Shown here piece after piece: positions 53,436 to 62,936 of a stretch of 64,000 nucleotides of DNA. The position numbers and the translations under genes were made by a program. Source of the DNA: Pseudomonas viridiflava (lineage in GTDB: Bacteria; Pseudomonadota; Gammaproteobacteria; Pseudomonadales; Pseudomonadaceae); the NCBI RefSeq assembly GCF_001642795.1, contig NZ_LKEH01000017.1, positions 211,390 to 275,389 of the forward strand, read 5' to 3'. The notes beneath the pieces were generated by a model, which did no database searches, was not told where the DNA came from, and saw nothing but the letters and a program-made list of their open reading frames with translations. Each line of letters begins with the position of its first letter. The first letter of the stretch is position 1.

Positions 53436-54086
53436 ATGACGACGATAGGCATTCTCGGTTCTGGCGCCCTAGGCTCCAACGTGGCACGCGCGCTGGCCAA
53501 TGCAGGCGTTTCGGCAATGATCGCGAACAGCCGCGGTCCGCAGTCGTTACAGGCGCTCATAGACGAAACCGGCCCGCTGATCAAAGCCGTCACGGCTGAA
53601 GAAGCGGCCAGTGCCGATGTCGTGCTGATCGCCCTGCGCTGGAGCGCCCTGCCCCAGGTATTGGGCACACTGCCTGCCTGGAACAATCGCATCGTGATTG
53701 ACGCCACCAACGCGGTCGAATTCCTCGATCCGCAATCTCCGGATGCAACCGACCCAAGCAACCCGCTTGCCGCCTACGGCATCAAGGCCATTGACCTTGG
53801 CGACAAGCATTCGAGTGAAATCGTCCGTGATCTGGTACCTGGCGCACGGCTTGTCAAAGCCTTGAATCACCTCGACGTGCAGGTGCTGACGCAGCCGGAA
53901 GTGGCGGGCGGACAACGTGTGCAGTTCTATTCTGGCGACGATGCCGACGCCAAGGGCGTCGTACGCGGGATTCTCGAAAGCGCGGGTTACTTCCCGGTTG
54001 ACCTGGGAGCGCTGGATGTCGGCGGAAGGCTGGCCACCCTGCCCTTCGGCTCGCTGGCCGCCATCAACTTCGTCAGAATTCCTTGA
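53436..54086 (+). CDS. NADPH-dependent F420-reductase-like oxidoreductase
   Basis: A 216-residue dinucleotide-binding protein. The Rossmann motif GILGSGALGSNVARALANAG (residues 5-24) is followed by MIANSRGP (phosphate site), VVLIALRWSALPQVLG and GAR/ALNHLDVQVL. The family is annotated as F420 reductase-like, but pseudomonads lack F420, so NADPH is the expected cofactor. It ends 11 bases before the convergent LysR gene. The start is set at 53436, where the fold begins; an upstream in-frame ATG at 53319 is rejected. Confidence 0.85.
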   Translation: MTTIGILGSGALGSNVARALANAGVSAMIANSRGPQSLQALIDETGPLIKAVTAEEAASADVVLIALRWSALPQVLGTLPAWNNRIVIDATNAVEFLDPQSPDATDPSNPLAAYGIKAIDLGDKHSSEIVRDLVPGARLVKALNHLDVQVLTQPEVAGGQRVQFYSGDDADAKGVVRGILESAGYFPVDLGALDVGGRLATLPFGSLAAINFVRIP

Positions 54087-54097
54087 GACCCGTCTGT

Positions 54098-55018
54098 TTA
54101 TCCGTTCATTGACTGCGCAGGAAACTCGTTCATTCGCAGCTTCTCCATGACCAGCTCTATGAACGCAGAAACCGCCAGTGGCAAATGCTGGCGGCTCGGG
54201 TATAAAACGTGGAGACCATGGCTGGTGCGTTGATACCGGGGCAGTATCGGCACCAGTCGACCGGCTTTTAGATCGGACGAGATCAGCGCCGTTGGCAGCA
54301 GTGCAATCCCCAGCCCCGCCAGCGTCGCCCGGCGCAATGCCTGAGCCGTGTTGGCATTGAACCGACTGGCGAGCTGCACGGCATGCTCGGTGCCTTGCGG
54401 CCCGACCAGCCGCCAGGTCGTCAGCCCGCTGGGATGGCCAGCACTGACACAGTAATGATCAACGAGATCTTCCAGCCTGTCAGGCATGCCATGTGCCTGA
54501 ACGTAACCGGGAGTGGCAACCATCCCTTCCGTACCTGCCGGGATCAGTTGACGGCCGACGTAACCCGAGTCCAGCAATGGCCCGCCCCTGAACGCAATGT
54601 CCAGACGCTCGGCGATCAGATCGGAGCGTGCATCGGCGAGGACGAATTCCAGCTGCACTTTCGGGTATCGGGCAAGAAAATCGGCAACCCACTGCATCGA
54701 AAAAAAGTCGAAGAAATCAGCCATCGCGGCAACCCGCACCTTGCCGCTGGGGATTTCGCCGCTTGAAACGATTCGGTCTCCCGCATCGATCAGACCATCC
54801 ACTGCCTCTTTGCAGCGCTCGAAAAAATCCTGCCCCGTCTGTGTCACGACCAGCTTGCGGGTAGATCGCTGCAACAGTCGCGCGCCCAGCTGTTCTTCGA
54901 GTTGCTGGACGCGGCGGCTCACCGTATTGGACGGCACGCCAAGCTGCCTCGCGGCCTGCGCGAAGCTTCCGTTGCGTACCACTTGGACGAACAGTGCGAC
55001 GTCATTGAGGTCAAGCAT
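54098..55018 (-). CDS. LysR-family transcriptional regulator
   Basis: A 306-residue LysR protein with N-terminal helix-turn-helix (LFVQVVRNGSFAQAARQLGVPSNTVSRRVQQLEEQLGARLLQRSTRKLVVTQTG) and a CrgA-like effector domain. It is divergent from the pirin gene (122 bases), a common LysR-pirin arrangement, so pirin is the likely target. It converges on the oxidoreductase gene. Confidence 0.92.
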   Translation of the reverse strand: MLDLNDVALFVQVVRNGSFAQAARQLGVPSNTVSRRVQQLEEQLGARLLQRSTRKLVVTQTGQDFFERCKEAVDGLIDAGDRIVSSGEIPSGKVRVAAMADFFDFFSMQWVADFLARYPKVQLEFVLADARSDLIAERLDIAFRGGPLLDSGYVGRQLIPAGTEGMVATPGYVQAHGMPDRLEDLVDHYCVSAGHPSGLTTWRLVGPQGTEHAVQLASRFNANTAQALRRATLAGLGIALLPTALISSDLKAGRLVPILPRYQRTSHGLHVLYPSRQHLPLAVSAFIELVMEKLRMNEFPAQSMNG

Positions 55019-55139
55019 CTGCCGATCTATTCCTTTTAAATATGGACGGGTTCATCCCGACTATACCAACTAATCAACCAATCAATAGGCGCATATGCTT
55101 GGCTCAAGGCGATAAAGCCTCCTTCATGAGGATTCAACC

Positions 55140-55997
55140 ATGCCACGTCATTCCGCAGCTTCCGTTGCCGTGAACACGCTTCCACGTCAGGTCATTCATC
55201 GCACCACTGGCACCCGCCAGGGGCCGATCACCCGCCTGATGAGCCCTGGCGATCTGGGTCAGCACCTCAAGCCGTTCGTCTTTCTCGATCATTTCGGTTT
55301 CAATCCCGAACCTGGCCAGAAAGGCTTTGGCATGCACCCACACTCCGGCATCGCCACCTTCACCTACATGATCGAAGGCGAAGTGGCCTATGAAGACACC
55401 ACCGGAAAATCAGGCGTGCTACCCGAAGGCGGCGTGGAATGGATGAGCGCAGGCAATGGCGTATGGCATAACGCCAAACCCGTCAACAGCTCGCCAATGA
55501 AAGGGTTTCAGCTGTGGGTTGCGCTGCCGGCTGCTCAGGAAAACGGGCCGGCCCTGAGCGTTTACCTGGACGCGTCAAAAATCCCCCAGCAAGGCCCTGC
55601 GCGCGTGCTGCTGGGTGAGTACGGTGCTGCCAAAAGCCCCGTTCCGGCACCCGAAGGCATGAACTACCTGGCGGTCACCCTCAAGGACGGCGAGCACTGG
55701 CGCTACACGCCCCCTGCTGGCCACACCGTAGGCTGGCTGGCCATCAACACCGGACAACTGGACGCCAACGGTCTGATTCAGACGGGTGAACTTGCCGTAT
55801 TCGAGGAGTCGGACCGAGCGATTGATCTGGTTGCTCATGGCGATACGTCGTTCGTGCTCGGTTCAGCCATCAAGCATCCACACGATCTGGTGATGGGCTA
55901 CTACTCGGTGCACACCAGCAAGGCGGCGCTTGATCAGGGTGAGAAAGAGATCAAACGCATTGGCGCATTGCTGCGCCAGGAAGGTCGATTGGGTTAA
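55140..55997 (+). CDS. Pirin-family protein
   Basis: A 285-residue bicupin. The N-terminal cupin carries the metal-binding histidines in GFGMHPHSGIATFTYMIEGEVAYEDTTGKSG (His near 63 and 65) and GGVEWMSAGNGVWHNAKP. Bacterial pirins have been reported as quercetinases or as regulators of other enzymes; sequence alone does not tell which. A GAGGATT site precedes the ATG. A LysR gene diverges from it. Confidence 0.9.
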   Translation: MPRHSAASVAVNTLPRQVIHRTTGTRQGPITRLMSPGDLGQHLKPFVFLDHFGFNPEPGQKGFGMHPHSGIATFTYMIEGEVAYEDTTGKSGVLPEGGVEWMSAGNGVWHNAKPVNSSPMKGFQLWVALPAAQENGPALSVYLDASKIPQQGPARVLLGEYGAAKSPVPAPEGMNYLAVTLKDGEHWRYTPPAGHTVGWLAINTGQLDANGLIQTGELAVFEESDRAIDLVAHGDTSFVLGSAIKHPHDLVMGYYSVHTSKAALDQGEKEIKRIGALLRQEGRLG

Positions 55998-56018
55998 AGC
56001 GCCTCGCCATCACGTTAG

Positions 56019-56882
56019 TCAGGCAATCCTGTCCAGCTCGGCCAACAGCTCAGGGGGAATCACCAGGCTACTCGCACTGAGGTTTTCCTTGAGATGCGCC
56101 ACCGAGGACGTTCCGGGAATCAGCAGAATATTGTCTGCACGTTGCATCAGCCAGGCCAGCGCCACGCACAGCGATGAAGCGCCCATTGCAGTCGCTACGC
56201 GTGACAGCGTTTGCGACTGCAACGGCGTGAAACCTCCCAGCGGAAAGAACGGCACATAGGCGATGCGCTGCCTGCCCAGCTCCGCAATCAGTGGCTCGTC
56301 GACTCGATGGGACAGGTTGTAGTGATTCTGCACACAGACAATATCCGCGATGCCTTGAGCCTCCCGCACCTGCGTGGCTGTCACGTTGCTCAGCCCCAGA
56401 TGACGGATCAGCCCCTGACGCTGCAGTTCTGCAAGTGCGGTAAACGATGCTTCTATGGAACCTTTAGAAGGCGCCTGATGAGCACCCCATGCTCGAAAGT
56501 TGACCACATCCAGAACCTCCAGCCCGAGATTGCGCAGGTTGTCATGAACGGCGCGGACCAGTTCGTCAGGGCCTTGTGCCGGATTCCAGGACGCATCGGC
56601 CCCGCGCACAGCGCCGACCTTGGTGACGATGACGAGGTCCTCTGCATACGGGTGCAGCGCCTCACGGATCAACTGGTTGGTGACGTGTGGGCCGTAAAAA
56701 TCGGCTGTGTCGATGTGGTTGACACCGGCCGCAACGGCTTCGCGAAGGACTGCGACCGCTGCCTCCGGATCCCTTGCAGGACCAAACACGTGCGGCCCCG
56801 CCAACTGCATCGCGCCGTAACCCATTCGGTTGACCCGTAGGTCGCCCAGCAGAAAGGTGCCTGTATTGTTCGAAATGCTCAT
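56019..56882 (-). CDS. Aldo/keto reductase
   Basis: A 287-residue AKR with a TIM-barrel fold. The catalytic tetrad parts are visible: Asp in NHIDTADFYGPH (with Tyr), Lys in LVIVTKVG, and a region where the His is replaced or shifted (VVNFRAWGAH). NADPH-binding segments LIPGTSSVAHLKENL are near the C-terminus. It is divergent from a LysR gene 99 bases away, its likely regulator. The start is set at 56882; an upstream ATG at 56915 is an alternative. Confidence 0.9.
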   Translation of the reverse strand: MSISNNTGTFLLGDLRVNRMGYGAMQLAGPHVFGPARDPEAAVAVLREAVAAGVNHIDTADFYGPHVTNQLIREALHPYAEDLVIVTKVGAVRGADASWNPAQGPDELVRAVHDNLRNLGLEVLDVVNFRAWGAHQAPSKGSIEASFTALAELQRQGLIRHLGLSNVTATQVREAQGIADIVCVQNHYNLSHRVDEPLIAELGRQRIAYVPFFPLGGFTPLQSQTLSRVATAMGASSLCVALAWLMQRADNILLIPGTSSVAHLKENLSASSLVIPPELLAELDRIA

Positions 56883-56981
56883 CTGATGCGTCTCGCTTGA
56901 AGGTGTGAATCGCACTATAAGCGCCGAGCACTGCTACGATAATCGGGTGCAATCTGCACGGGTTGTACGGTATGGAGAACA

Positions 56982-57902
56982 ATGAAAACCGACATTCAGG
57001 ATTTGCTCGCCTTTGTGGCGGTCGTCAACGCCAAGGGCTTTCGTGAAGCGGCGCGCTTGAGCGGACAATCCGCCTCCAGCCTCAGCGATGCCATTCGCCG
57101 CATGGAAACCCGGCTGGGCGTTCGACTGCTCAACCGTACCACCCGCAGTGTTTTGCCCACCGAAGCGGGCGCAAAACTGATGGAGCGCATCGTTCCTGCA
57201 CTGGGCGAAGTCGAATCGGCTTTGGACGTGGTCAACGATTTTCGCGACCGTCCCTCGGGTTCGCTGAAACTGAACGTGCCGCTCAGCGTCGCCCGACTGG
57301 TGCTGCCGTCGATCATCACGCCCTTTCTGCAGACTTACCCCGACATCCGCCTCGAGGTCATCGTCGAAGAAAGCTTCGTCGACATACTCGCAGCCGGGTG
57401 TGATGCGGGCATTCGCTATGACGACCGGCTGGAGCAGGACATGATCGCCGTGCCCATCGGACCGCGCACCCAGCGCTTCGCCACCGCGGCTTCGCCCAAA
57501 TACCTCGACGCGAGGGGACGCCCCGAACACCCCAGGGACCTGCTCGACCACGCCTGCCTGCGAGGCAAGTTCCCCAGCGGCTCGATCCCGATCTGGGAGT
57601 ACGAAAACCAGCACGAAACCATCCGCGTCGATCCGACCGGTCCGATGATTTTCGGCATCGGCGGCGGTGTGGAAATGGCCGTGCAGTCCGCCATTGACGG
57701 GCTGGGCGTCATCAGCCTGTTCGATGAGTGGCTCAAGCCGTACTTCGCCACGGGTGAACTCGAGCCCGTACTTGAGTCATGGTGGCCGAGCTTTCCCGGA
57801 CCGTATCTTTACTACCCCGGCCGTCGATACCTGCCTTCGCCCTTGCGAGCTTTTGTGGATTTCATCTCTTCGAACCAAGCCCGGCAGAATCCTCAGACTT
57901 GA
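56982..57902 (+). CDS. LysR-family transcriptional regulator
   Basis: A 306-residue LysR regulator, helix-turn-helix in residues 1-60 (DLLAFVAVVNAKGFREAARLSGQSASSLSDAIRRMETRLGVRLLNRTTRSVLPTEAG) and a CrgA-type effector domain. A GGAGA site precedes the ATG. It is transcribed divergently from the aldo/keto reductase gene, the likely target. The following 528 bases are REP repeats. Confidence 0.92.
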   Translation: MKTDIQDLLAFVAVVNAKGFREAARLSGQSASSLSDAIRRMETRLGVRLLNRTTRSVLPTEAGAKLMERIVPALGEVESALDVVNDFRDRPSGSLKLNVPLSVARLVLPSIITPFLQTYPDIRLEVIVEESFVDILAAGCDAGIRYDDRLEQDMIAVPIGPRTQRFATAASPKYLDARGRPEHPRDLLDHACLRGKFPSGSIPIWEYENQHETIRVDPTGPMIFGIGGGVEMAVQSAIDGLGVISLFDEWLKPYFATGELEPVLESWWPSFPGPYLYYPGRRYLPSPLRAFVDFISSNQARQNPQT

Positions 57903-58430
57903 CGAGGGGTGACTCAAGAGATACCGGTATTTAGTGAGCAAACACTATTTGTGGGAGGGGGCTTGCCCGCGATGAACGATGACACGACTTTCCTGATACA
58001 CCGCGTCGACTGCCTCGTCGGCAAGCCGCCTCTTATCAAACAATCTGTAATGTACTGAATGCACGCACACCTGCTGCTGACCGAAGAGCGTGGGAGCTCT
58101 CGGAGGTTACGACGGCAGCGATGGGCTGCGCAGCGGCCCCAGGTTACCTCTGACACACCGCGTGTGGAGGTCTTGCTGCCGGTTCCCGGCAGATCGCCGG
58201 CAAGCCGCCTCCCACAGTCCTGTGTCTGCTGCGCGACAGCGCAGAGTTGGAGACCTGGTGGGCCTCCCACGATGTTTACCGGGCGACAGCGTTGCATTCC
58301 GAAAAAAAGCGAGTTTTCAGATTTTGCTGAATCGATTTTCCTTTCTTACGGAACTCACACCGCCGACACCGCCCTAAGCCTCACATCTGTACTGGCACGA
58401 CGCTGGTCCCACGTGAAGGACTTTATATTC
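57903..58430. repeat. REP-rich intergenic region
   Basis: A 528-bp gap with no gene that I accept. It holds REP-type palindromes at about 57951-57974 (GTGGGAGGGGGCTTGCCCGCGATG) and, in inverted form, 58015-58031 (GTCGGCAAGCCGCCTC), then at 58193-58215 (GATCGCCGGCAAGCCGCCTCCCAC). The linker TCTTATCAAACAATCTGTAATG follows the second at about 58031. An ATG upstream at 58059 gives an in-frame extension of the sugar-porter gene through the repeats, but codon use and homology start only at 58431. Confidence 0.85.
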
Positions 58431-59852
58431 ATGTCTTCAAGCATCACCTCGACAGCGGCAGGCCAGCCGGGTCGAAAGCAGGCTTCACCCGGCCGATTGA
58501 TCTTCATTTCAGTACTCGTTGCAACCATGGGCGCACTCGCATTCGGCTATGACACTGGCATCATCGCCGGTGCATTGCCGTTCATGACGTTGCCCATGGA
58601 CCAGGGCGGACTGGGGCTCAACGCCTATAGCGAAGGTCTGGTCACCGCCTCACTCATCGTTGGTGCCGCTTTCGGCTCGCTCGCCAGCGGTTATATCTCG
58701 GACCGTTATGGACGTCGCGTGACACTGCGTCTGTTGTCGATCCTGTTCATTTTCGGTGCCTTGGGCACGGCAATGGCCCCGTCGATTCCGGTCATGATCG
58801 CCGCACGCTTTGTGCTCGGCATCGCGGTGGGCGGCGGCTCGGCGACTGTACCGGTGTTCATCGCCGAAATCGCTGGCCCGTCACGTCGCGCCCGGCTGGT
58901 CAGCCGTAACGAACTGATGATCGTCAGCGGTCAGTTGCTGGCCTACGTACTGAGCGCCTTCATGGCAGCAGTGCTGCATACGCCGGGCATCTGGCGCTAC
59001 ATGCTGGCCATCGCGATGATTCCGGGCGTGCTGTTGCTGGTCGGCACCTTCTTCGTACCGCCCTCGCCACGCTGGCTGGCGTCCAAGGGACGCTTTGACG
59101 ACGCACAGGATGTGCTGGAGCAGTTGCGCGACACCAAGGAAGACGCCCAGCGCGAAGTCGATGAGATGAAGGCTCAGGACAAACAGGCTCGCAACCGTCC
59201 CGCAGTGAAGGACCTGTTGCGTCAGAGCTGGGTCATCAAACTGCTGCTGATCGGCGTTGGCCTGGGCTTCACGGCCCAGTTCACCGGCGTTAACGCGTTC
59301 ATGTACTACACGCCGATCATTCTCAAGACCACAGGCATGGGCACCAACGCTGCACTGACTGCCACCATCGGCAATGGCGTGGTTTCGGTGATTGCAACGC
59401 TACTGGGCATCTGGGCGATTGGCCGTTACGGTCGTCGGCATTTGCTGATGACCGGCCTGGTCATCGTGATCCTGATGCAGGCCGCGCTCGGCTGTGTGTT
59501 GCAGTTCATGCCGCAGAACCTGACCCAGAGCTATGCCGCCCTCGCCTGCATTCTGGTGTTTCTGCTGTTCATGCAGATGTGCATCTCGCCGGTCTACTGG
59601 CTGCTCATGTCGGAACTGTTCCCGATGCAGGTCAGAGGTCTGCTGACAGGCGTTGCCGTGTCGATGCAATGGCTGTTCAACGCGTCGGTGGCGTTCGCCT
59701 TCCCCATCGCGGTCGATGTCATCGGCAACCCGACCTTCTTCGTGTTTGCAGCAATCAACATCGGCTCGCTGATCTTCGTCTTCCTCTGCCTGCCCGAAAC
59801 CAAGGGCAAGTCGCTTGAGCAGATCGAAAAGCATTTGAAAAAAGAGCTGTAA
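58431..59852 (+). CDS. Sugar-porter family MFS transporter
   Basis: A 473-residue sugar:proton symporter of the XylE/GalP type with twelve helices. Family marks are FGYDTGIIAGALPF (helix 1), SDRYGRRVTLR, FVLGIAVGGGSATVPVFIAEIAGPSRRARLVS, and LPETKGKSLEQIE after helix 12. The conserved Q in GQLLAYVLSAF and QFTGVNAFMYYTP fit substrate binding. The sugar cannot be deduced. It is followed by an intrinsic terminator. Confidence 0.92.
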   Translation: MSSSITSTAAGQPGRKQASPGRLIFISVLVATMGALAFGYDTGIIAGALPFMTLPMDQGGLGLNAYSEGLVTASLIVGAAFGSLASGYISDRYGRRVTLRLLSILFIFGALGTAMAPSIPVMIAARFVLGIAVGGGSATVPVFIAEIAGPSRRARLVSRNELMIVSGQLLAYVLSAFMAAVLHTPGIWRYMLAIAMIPGVLLLVGTFFVPPSPRWLASKGRFDDAQDVLEQLRDTKEDAQREVDEMKAQDKQARNRPAVKDLLRQSWVIKLLLIGVGLGFTAQFTGVNAFMYYTPIILKTTGMGTNAALTATIGNGVVSVIATLLGIWAIGRYGRRHLLMTGLVIVILMQAALGCVLQFMPQNLTQSYAALACILVFLLFMQMCISPVYWLLMSELFPMQVRGLLTGVAVSMQWLFNASVAFAFPIAVDVIGNPTFFVFAAINIGSLIFVFLCLPETKGKSLEQIEKHLKKEL

Positions 59853-59874
59853 ACCTCGCAGTCATCCCACCGAA

Positions 59875-59898
59875 CGTCCGGGCCTCAGCGCCCGGACG
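59875..59898 (+). terminator. Intrinsic terminator after the sugar porter
   Basis: A perfect 9-bp stem CGTCCGGGC / GCCCGGACG with a six-base loop, 22 bases after the stop, followed by CTTTCTG. It lies before the convergent GlxA-type gene and might serve both. Confidence 0.8.
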
Positions 59899-59917
59899 CT
59901 TTCTGCGCCGCAGAGCA

Positions 59918-60931
59918 TCAGCGGGCCAACCGCTTTTCTCTGGAAGGTCTGTAACCGAAAAACGAGCTGTAGCACTTGCTGAAATGGCTGGGTGAAACGA
60001 AGCCACACGCCACCAGCACCTCTACTTGCGACATGTCCGTGTGTTGCAGCAAGCGACGCGCTTCAGTAATGCGCAACTCCAGGTAATAGCGTTGCGGGGT
60101 CGTACCCAGCTGTTCCTTGAACAGCCGTTCGATCTGACGTCGCGAGCGACCGGCATAGACCGCCAGTTGCTCAAGCTCCAGAGGTTCTTCCAGATTGGCA
60201 TCCATGAGCTTGATGACTTCGCGCAAAGGCGCACTCACCGAGCTGTGCGGTGAAGCCTTGACGCGTCGGTAGCGGGACTCCTCGAAAGAAAGAATATCCT
60301 CGATGCCTTCGACCAGTGCCTTGCCGTGAAGTGAGCCGATCCATTCCAGTGCCATATGAAACGCGCCTGCGGGACTGGAGGCCGTCAGGCGATCGCGGTC
60401 TATGACGAACGCTTCGCTGGTAACCTGAGCGTCCCTGCATATCTCGGCAAGCGCCGGGCGATGCTCGGGATGAAGCGCACAACGATGGCCATCGAGCAAC
60501 CCGGCACTGCCCAGAAACCATGCCCCGTTCCACAACCCTGCCAGCACCACGCTCTGTTCGGCGGCCGCCTGCAGCAAGTCATTCAGGCCAGTGTCAGCCT
60601 TCAGCGCTGTTCGATAGCCACCGCAGACCACCAGCAGGTCGAGATTGTGAAGAGATTCGTGATCCAGACGCCTGTCGGGGCGAATGACCAAGCCCAGATC
60701 GCTCATGACCTCGCCAGCCTCAAGGCCGAACGTCAGGGTACAGAACAGCTCGGCTCGCAACAGATTGGCCGTCACCAGCGTATCAAGCACCTGCGTGAAG
60801 GCCGGCAGAGAGAAATGCTCAAGCAATAAAAAGCCCGCGCGCGTCTGTAGCGGCTGCTCGCCCTGTGCGTCGCTCAGGTAGCGGAGGTTCTTGCCCTTCA
60901 TTCCCCCGCTGAATTGACGGCGTTCGACCAC
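59918..60931 (-). CDS. GlxA-family AraC-type transcriptional regulator
   Basis: A 337-residue regulator. The N-terminal half (residues 25-195) is a DJ-1/PfpI glutamine-amidotransferase-like domain (GFLLLEHFSLPAFTQVLDTL; LLVVCGGYRT; VVLAGLWNGAWFLGSAGLLDGHRCALH), with a non-catalytic-looking nucleophile position. The C-terminal 100 residues hold two AraC helix-turn-helix units (LAVYAGRSRRQIERLFKEQLG and VEVLVACGFVSPSHFSKCYSSFFGYRPS). Relatives control glycine betaine, carnitine or choline breakdown. The GTG at 60931 is listed; ATG at 60901 is a good alternative. Confidence 0.9.
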   Translation of the reverse strand: MVERRQFSGGMKGKNLRYLSDAQGEQPLQTRAGFLLLEHFSLPAFTQVLDTLVTANLLRAELFCTLTFGLEAGEVMSDLGLVIRPDRRLDHESLHNLDLLVVCGGYRTALKADTGLNDLLQAAAEQSVVLAGLWNGAWFLGSAGLLDGHRCALHPEHRPALAEICRDAQVTSEAFVIDRDRLTASSPAGAFHMALEWIGSLHGKALVEGIEDILSFEESRYRRVKASPHSSVSAPLREVIKLMDANLEEPLELEQLAVYAGRSRRQIERLFKEQLGTTPQRYYLELRITEARRLLQHTDMSQVEVLVACGFVSPSHFSKCYSSFFGYRPSREKRLAR

Positions 60932-60989
60932 TGTTTTTCTCTCGCTGGGTTATCCCGCCCGGACCATCATCGTTGAACGCTTTACAGGC

Positions 60990-61469
60990 TTAAAGCCCAA
61001 GCTCCGACAACCCCGGATGATCATCCGGACGACGCCCCAGCGGCCAGTGGAACTTGCGCTCCGATTCCTGAATTGGCAGGTCGTTGATGCAGGCGAAACG
61101 GTTGGCCATCAAACCATCATCGTTGAATTCCCAGTTTTCATTGCCGTAGGAGCGAAACCAGTTGCCCGAATCGTCATGCCATTCGTAGGCGTAGCGAACG
61201 GCGATGCGGTTGCCGCCGAACGCCCAAAGCTCCTTGATCAAGCGGTAGTCCAGTTCCTTCTTCCATTTACGCTCCAGAAACTGCTGCGCCTGCTCGCGGT
61301 TGGTGATGAATTCGGCACGATTGCGCCAGTGGGTATCTGGCGTATAGGCCAGCGCGACTTTCTCGGGGTTGCGGCTGTTCCAGCCGTCTTCGGCCAGACG
61401 AACCTTTTCAATGGCCGATTCGCGGGTAAACGGTGGCAAGGGTGGACGGGTTGCGGCGTTGGATGACAT
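60990..61469 (-). CDS. DUF1348 NTF2-like protein
   Basis: A 159-residue protein of the DUF1348 family with a cone-shaped NTF2-like fold. Conserved features include [66 protein letters not shown] and [22 protein letters not shown]. The function is unknown; some genomes place it beside stress genes. Divergent from the histidine kinase gene by about 150 bases. Confidence 0.88.
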   Translation of the reverse strand: MSSNAATRPPLPPFTRESAIEKVRLAEDGWNSRNPEKVALAYTPDTHWRNRAEFITNREQAQQFLERKWKKELDYRLIKELWAFGGNRIAVRYAYEWHDDSGNWFRSYGNENWEFNDDGLMANRFACINDLPIQESERKFHWPLGRRPDDHPGLSELGL

Positions 61470-61619
61470 GCAGAAGTCTCCGGGCAGATTGACTGTTGAG
61501 GTAACCAGACCTTGTCACAGGCCGCAAGCCCCAAACCAGACACTCGGAAGTATCTTGCTGTGGTCTCGCCACTACAGGCATCATACGGCCACATTTTGCC
61601 CTTCCCGCGATGCTTTCCC

Positions 61620-62936
61620 ATGACCCACCGTCCTGCGCCCTTCCCCGCCAACGAGGCAGACAGAATTCTGTCGCTGGAGCATCTCGGTATTCTGGACAGC
61701 GAGCCTGAACAGGGCTTCGACGATGTGGTACTGCTGGCCACTACGCTGTGCGATGTGCCGATAGCGCTGGTATCGCTGGTGGACCGTGAGCGGCAATGGT
61801 TCAAGGCCTGCATCGGCCTGGATGTACGCGAAACGCACCGCGATCTCGCATTCTGCGCCCATGCGATTCTGGCACCAACCGACGTGCTGGTCGTGGAAGA
61901 CGCTACACAGGACCCACGTTTTGAGCACAGTGCGCTGGTTCTGGGACCGCCCCACATCCGCTTTTACGCCGGAGCTCCCATCTGCAGCGATGCGGGTCTG
62001 CCGATGGGCACCGTCTGCGTGATCGACACCAAACCCCGCACCCTCAGCGATGCCCAGCGTCTGGCGCTCCAGGCGCTGGCACGCCAGACCGCCGCCTTGT
62101 TGCAATTGCGCATGTTGAGCGGACAGCATGAACAGCGGGCCACTGCGCTGACGCACGAACTCGAAAAAGCTCAGGACCATAATCGGACCACAGAGCGGAA
62201 CCTGCGCCACTCGCAACGGGTTTCATCGCTGGGCATGCTGACGGCAAGCATCGCCCATGACTTCAATAATCTTCTCCAGGCGCTGAGCGCCAGCCTGCAA
62301 TTGGTGCGCATGCGGGCGCGGCGTCCGACCGACGTGGAAAGCCTGAGTGATACCGGCCTGCAGGCGGTTGAGCATGGCCGCCAACTGGTCGCTCGGCTGC
62401 TGTCCAGCGTGCGTCAGGACGGGCCGGAATTGATCTGCATCGACGTCAGCGAGCGGCTTGATGCCGCGCGTGATCTGCTGCTGCGCTCGGTCGGTGAAGA
62501 GATGGAACTGTCCTTCGATCTTCAGGCCACGGGCTGGGGCGTACTGTGCGTTGAAGCCCAGTTGCACGCGGCCATCCTGAACCTGCTGGCCAACGCCCGG
62601 GACGCCATGTGCGGTCTTGGCAAGGCGTGCATTGCGACCCGCATGGAGGCTGTCGAGGATGACCTTCGACTGCCCGAAGGCGACTATCTGGTGATCAGCG
62701 TGACCGACAACGGTCCGGGCATGCCGGGTGAGTTGGCATCGAGAATCTTCGAGCCGTTTTTCACCACTAAGAAGACAGGACTGGGCACCGGTCTGGGTCT
62801 GGCTCAGGTGCAGGAATTTGCAGTAAATGCCGGAGGCGGCGTGCGCGTCGAAACCGCACCCGGTGACGGGACTTGCATGAAACTGTATCTGCGAATCCTT
62901 GGACGTATCGAGACGACCCTGCTCCCGCCTCAATAG
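61620..62936 (+). CDS. GAF-domain sensor histidine kinase
   Basis: A 438-residue soluble histidine kinase. A GAF domain (residues 25-165: [39 protein letters not shown]) leads to a short coiled coil (170-200) and the phospho-accepting H213 ([12 protein letters not shown]). The ATPase follows with the N box [12 protein letters not shown]1 box DNGPGMPG and G2 box [12 protein letters not shown]. There is no membrane span, receiver domain or adjacent response regulator, so it is an orphan kinase. The ATG at 61620 is chosen; 61512 is an in-frame alternative. Confidence 0.88.
   Translation: MTHRPAPFPANEADRILSLEHLGILDSEPEQGFDDVVLLATTLCDVPIALVSLVDRERQWFKACIGLDVRETHRDLAFCAHAILAPTDVLVVEDATQDPRFEHSALVLGPPHIRFYAGAPICSDAGLPMGTVCVIDTKPRTLSDAQRLALQALARQTAALLQLRMLSGQHEQRATALTHELEKAQDHNRTTERNLRHSQRVSSLGMLTASIAHDFNNLLQALSASLQLVRMRARRPTDVESLSDTGLQAVEHGRQLVARLLSSVRQDGPELICIDVSERLDAARDLLLRSVGEEMELSFDLQATGWGVLCVEAQLHAAILNLLANARDAMCGLGKACIATRMEAVEDDLRLPEGDYLVISVTDNGPGMPGELASRIFEPFFTTKKTGLGTGLGLAQVQEFAVNAGGGVRVETAPGDGTCMKLYLRILGRIETTLLPPQ

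Noticed and set aside
58059..58430. N-terminal extension of the sugar porter through the REP region
   Set aside because: The translated part consists of REP-derived sequence; transporter similarity starts at 58431.
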